A DNA stretch of 5,206 nt from NCBI GenBank assembly GCA_016177865.1, contig JACOUJ010000334.1:1-5206 (forward strand), in the 5' to 3' direction. Positions 5,090 to 5,206 of the stretch are shown piece after piece. Below the pieces are notes generated by a model. That model saw only the letters and a list, made by a program, of their open reading frames with translations. It made no database searches and had not been told where the DNA came from. The stretch is from Candidatus Rokuibacteriota bacterium. GTDB taxonomy: Bacteria > Methylomirabilota > Methylomirabilia > Rokubacteriales > JACOUJ01. Position 1 is the first letter of the stretch; each line of letters opens with the position of its first letter. A program made the translations under genes and the position numbers.

Positions 5090-5202
5090 GCGACTGTCCC
5101 GTCCCTCCCGGTCAGGAGTCGGCCTTTATCGAGATCACCTGGACTCCCGAGGCCCTCGCCGCACCTGGCGACGGCCGTGAGGACGCCACGGTTTCGGTAT
5201 GA
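5086..5202 (+). CDS. Possible 38-codon small ORF coupled to the membrane protein
   Basis: GTG 5086 overlaps the upstream TGA as GTGA. It is preceded by GGAG (5076-5079) at 6 nt spacing, a normal translation-coupling arrangement. The predicted peptide is acidic and proline-rich, with one Cys and an FIEITWTPEALA stretch. Its TGA at 5200-5202 overlaps further ATGs (5199 and 5202), where another gene may begin at the window edge. No family is recognised. It could be a real small protein, the leader of the next gene, or chance. Confidence 0.35.
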   Translation: MSDCPVPPGQESAFIEITWTPEALAAPGDGREDATVSV

Positions 5203-5206
5203 TGGT

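Noticed and set aside
5131..5160. Similarity of ITWTPEALAA in the small ORF to the opening of a PCP_red domain
   Set aside because: Only about ten residues resemble the W-T-x-E-A start, and the following residues do not continue the domain. It may be chance.

Overview
The window looks like chromosomal DNA of a GC-rich, metabolically anaerobic or facultative bacterium. Several genes encode iron-sulfur or radical-SAM proteins, including three copies of the protochlorophyllide-reductase-type PCP_red domain. Such genes are common in deep-branching environmental lineages such as Methylomirabilota/Rokubacteria and some former Deltaproteobacteria. That placement is inference: there is no rRNA or other phylogenetic marker here.

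Region 1 (1-2167) is strongly GC-biased and holds two genes that share a domain. The first is a rubredoxin-type zinc/iron ribbon followed by two PCP_red domains; its start coincides with the window edge, so it may be 5'-truncated. The second is a radical SAM/SPASM enzyme of the NirJ/AhbC/AhbD kind carrying a C-terminal PCP_red domain. They are separated by 130 bp containing a large nested stem-loop (726-804). The shared rare domain suggests that they work on one pathway, possibly tetrapyrrole- or redox-related, but the substrate is not visible.

Region 2 (2168-2987) is a compact two-gene DUF4160/DUF2442 module of the toxin-antitoxin-like type. It has its own -10 box and a leader hairpin that places the Shine-Dalgarno sequence in its loop. 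A ~54-bp imperfect direct repeat flanks it: copy A is the last codons and stop of the radical SAM gene, and copy B lies just after the DUF2442 gene. This looks like a scar of an insertion or duplication at the 3' end of the radical SAM gene.

Region 3 (2988-4546) looks less GC-biased and holds a translationally coupled pair. The first gene fuses an excisionase/MerR-like helix-turn-helix to a PD-(D/E)xK nuclease-like domain. The second, starting at a GTG that overlaps the first gene's stop, encodes a protein with two CDGSH iron-sulfur motifs around a Fer4_19-type cluster domain. A palindrome overlapping the likely promoter could be an operator.

Region 4 (4547-5206) returns to high GC: a short intergenic region with a well-formed extended -10 promoter, a small four-helix membrane protein probably translated from a leaderless mRNA, and a possible 38-codon coupled ORF leading to a gene that begins at the window end.

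The best candidates for something undescribed are the repeat-flanked module, the HTH/PD-(D/E)xK plus CDGSH operon, and the PCP_red partnership of a rubredoxin-like protein with a radical SAM enzyme. No RNA genes, CRISPR arrays or transposase genes were seen.
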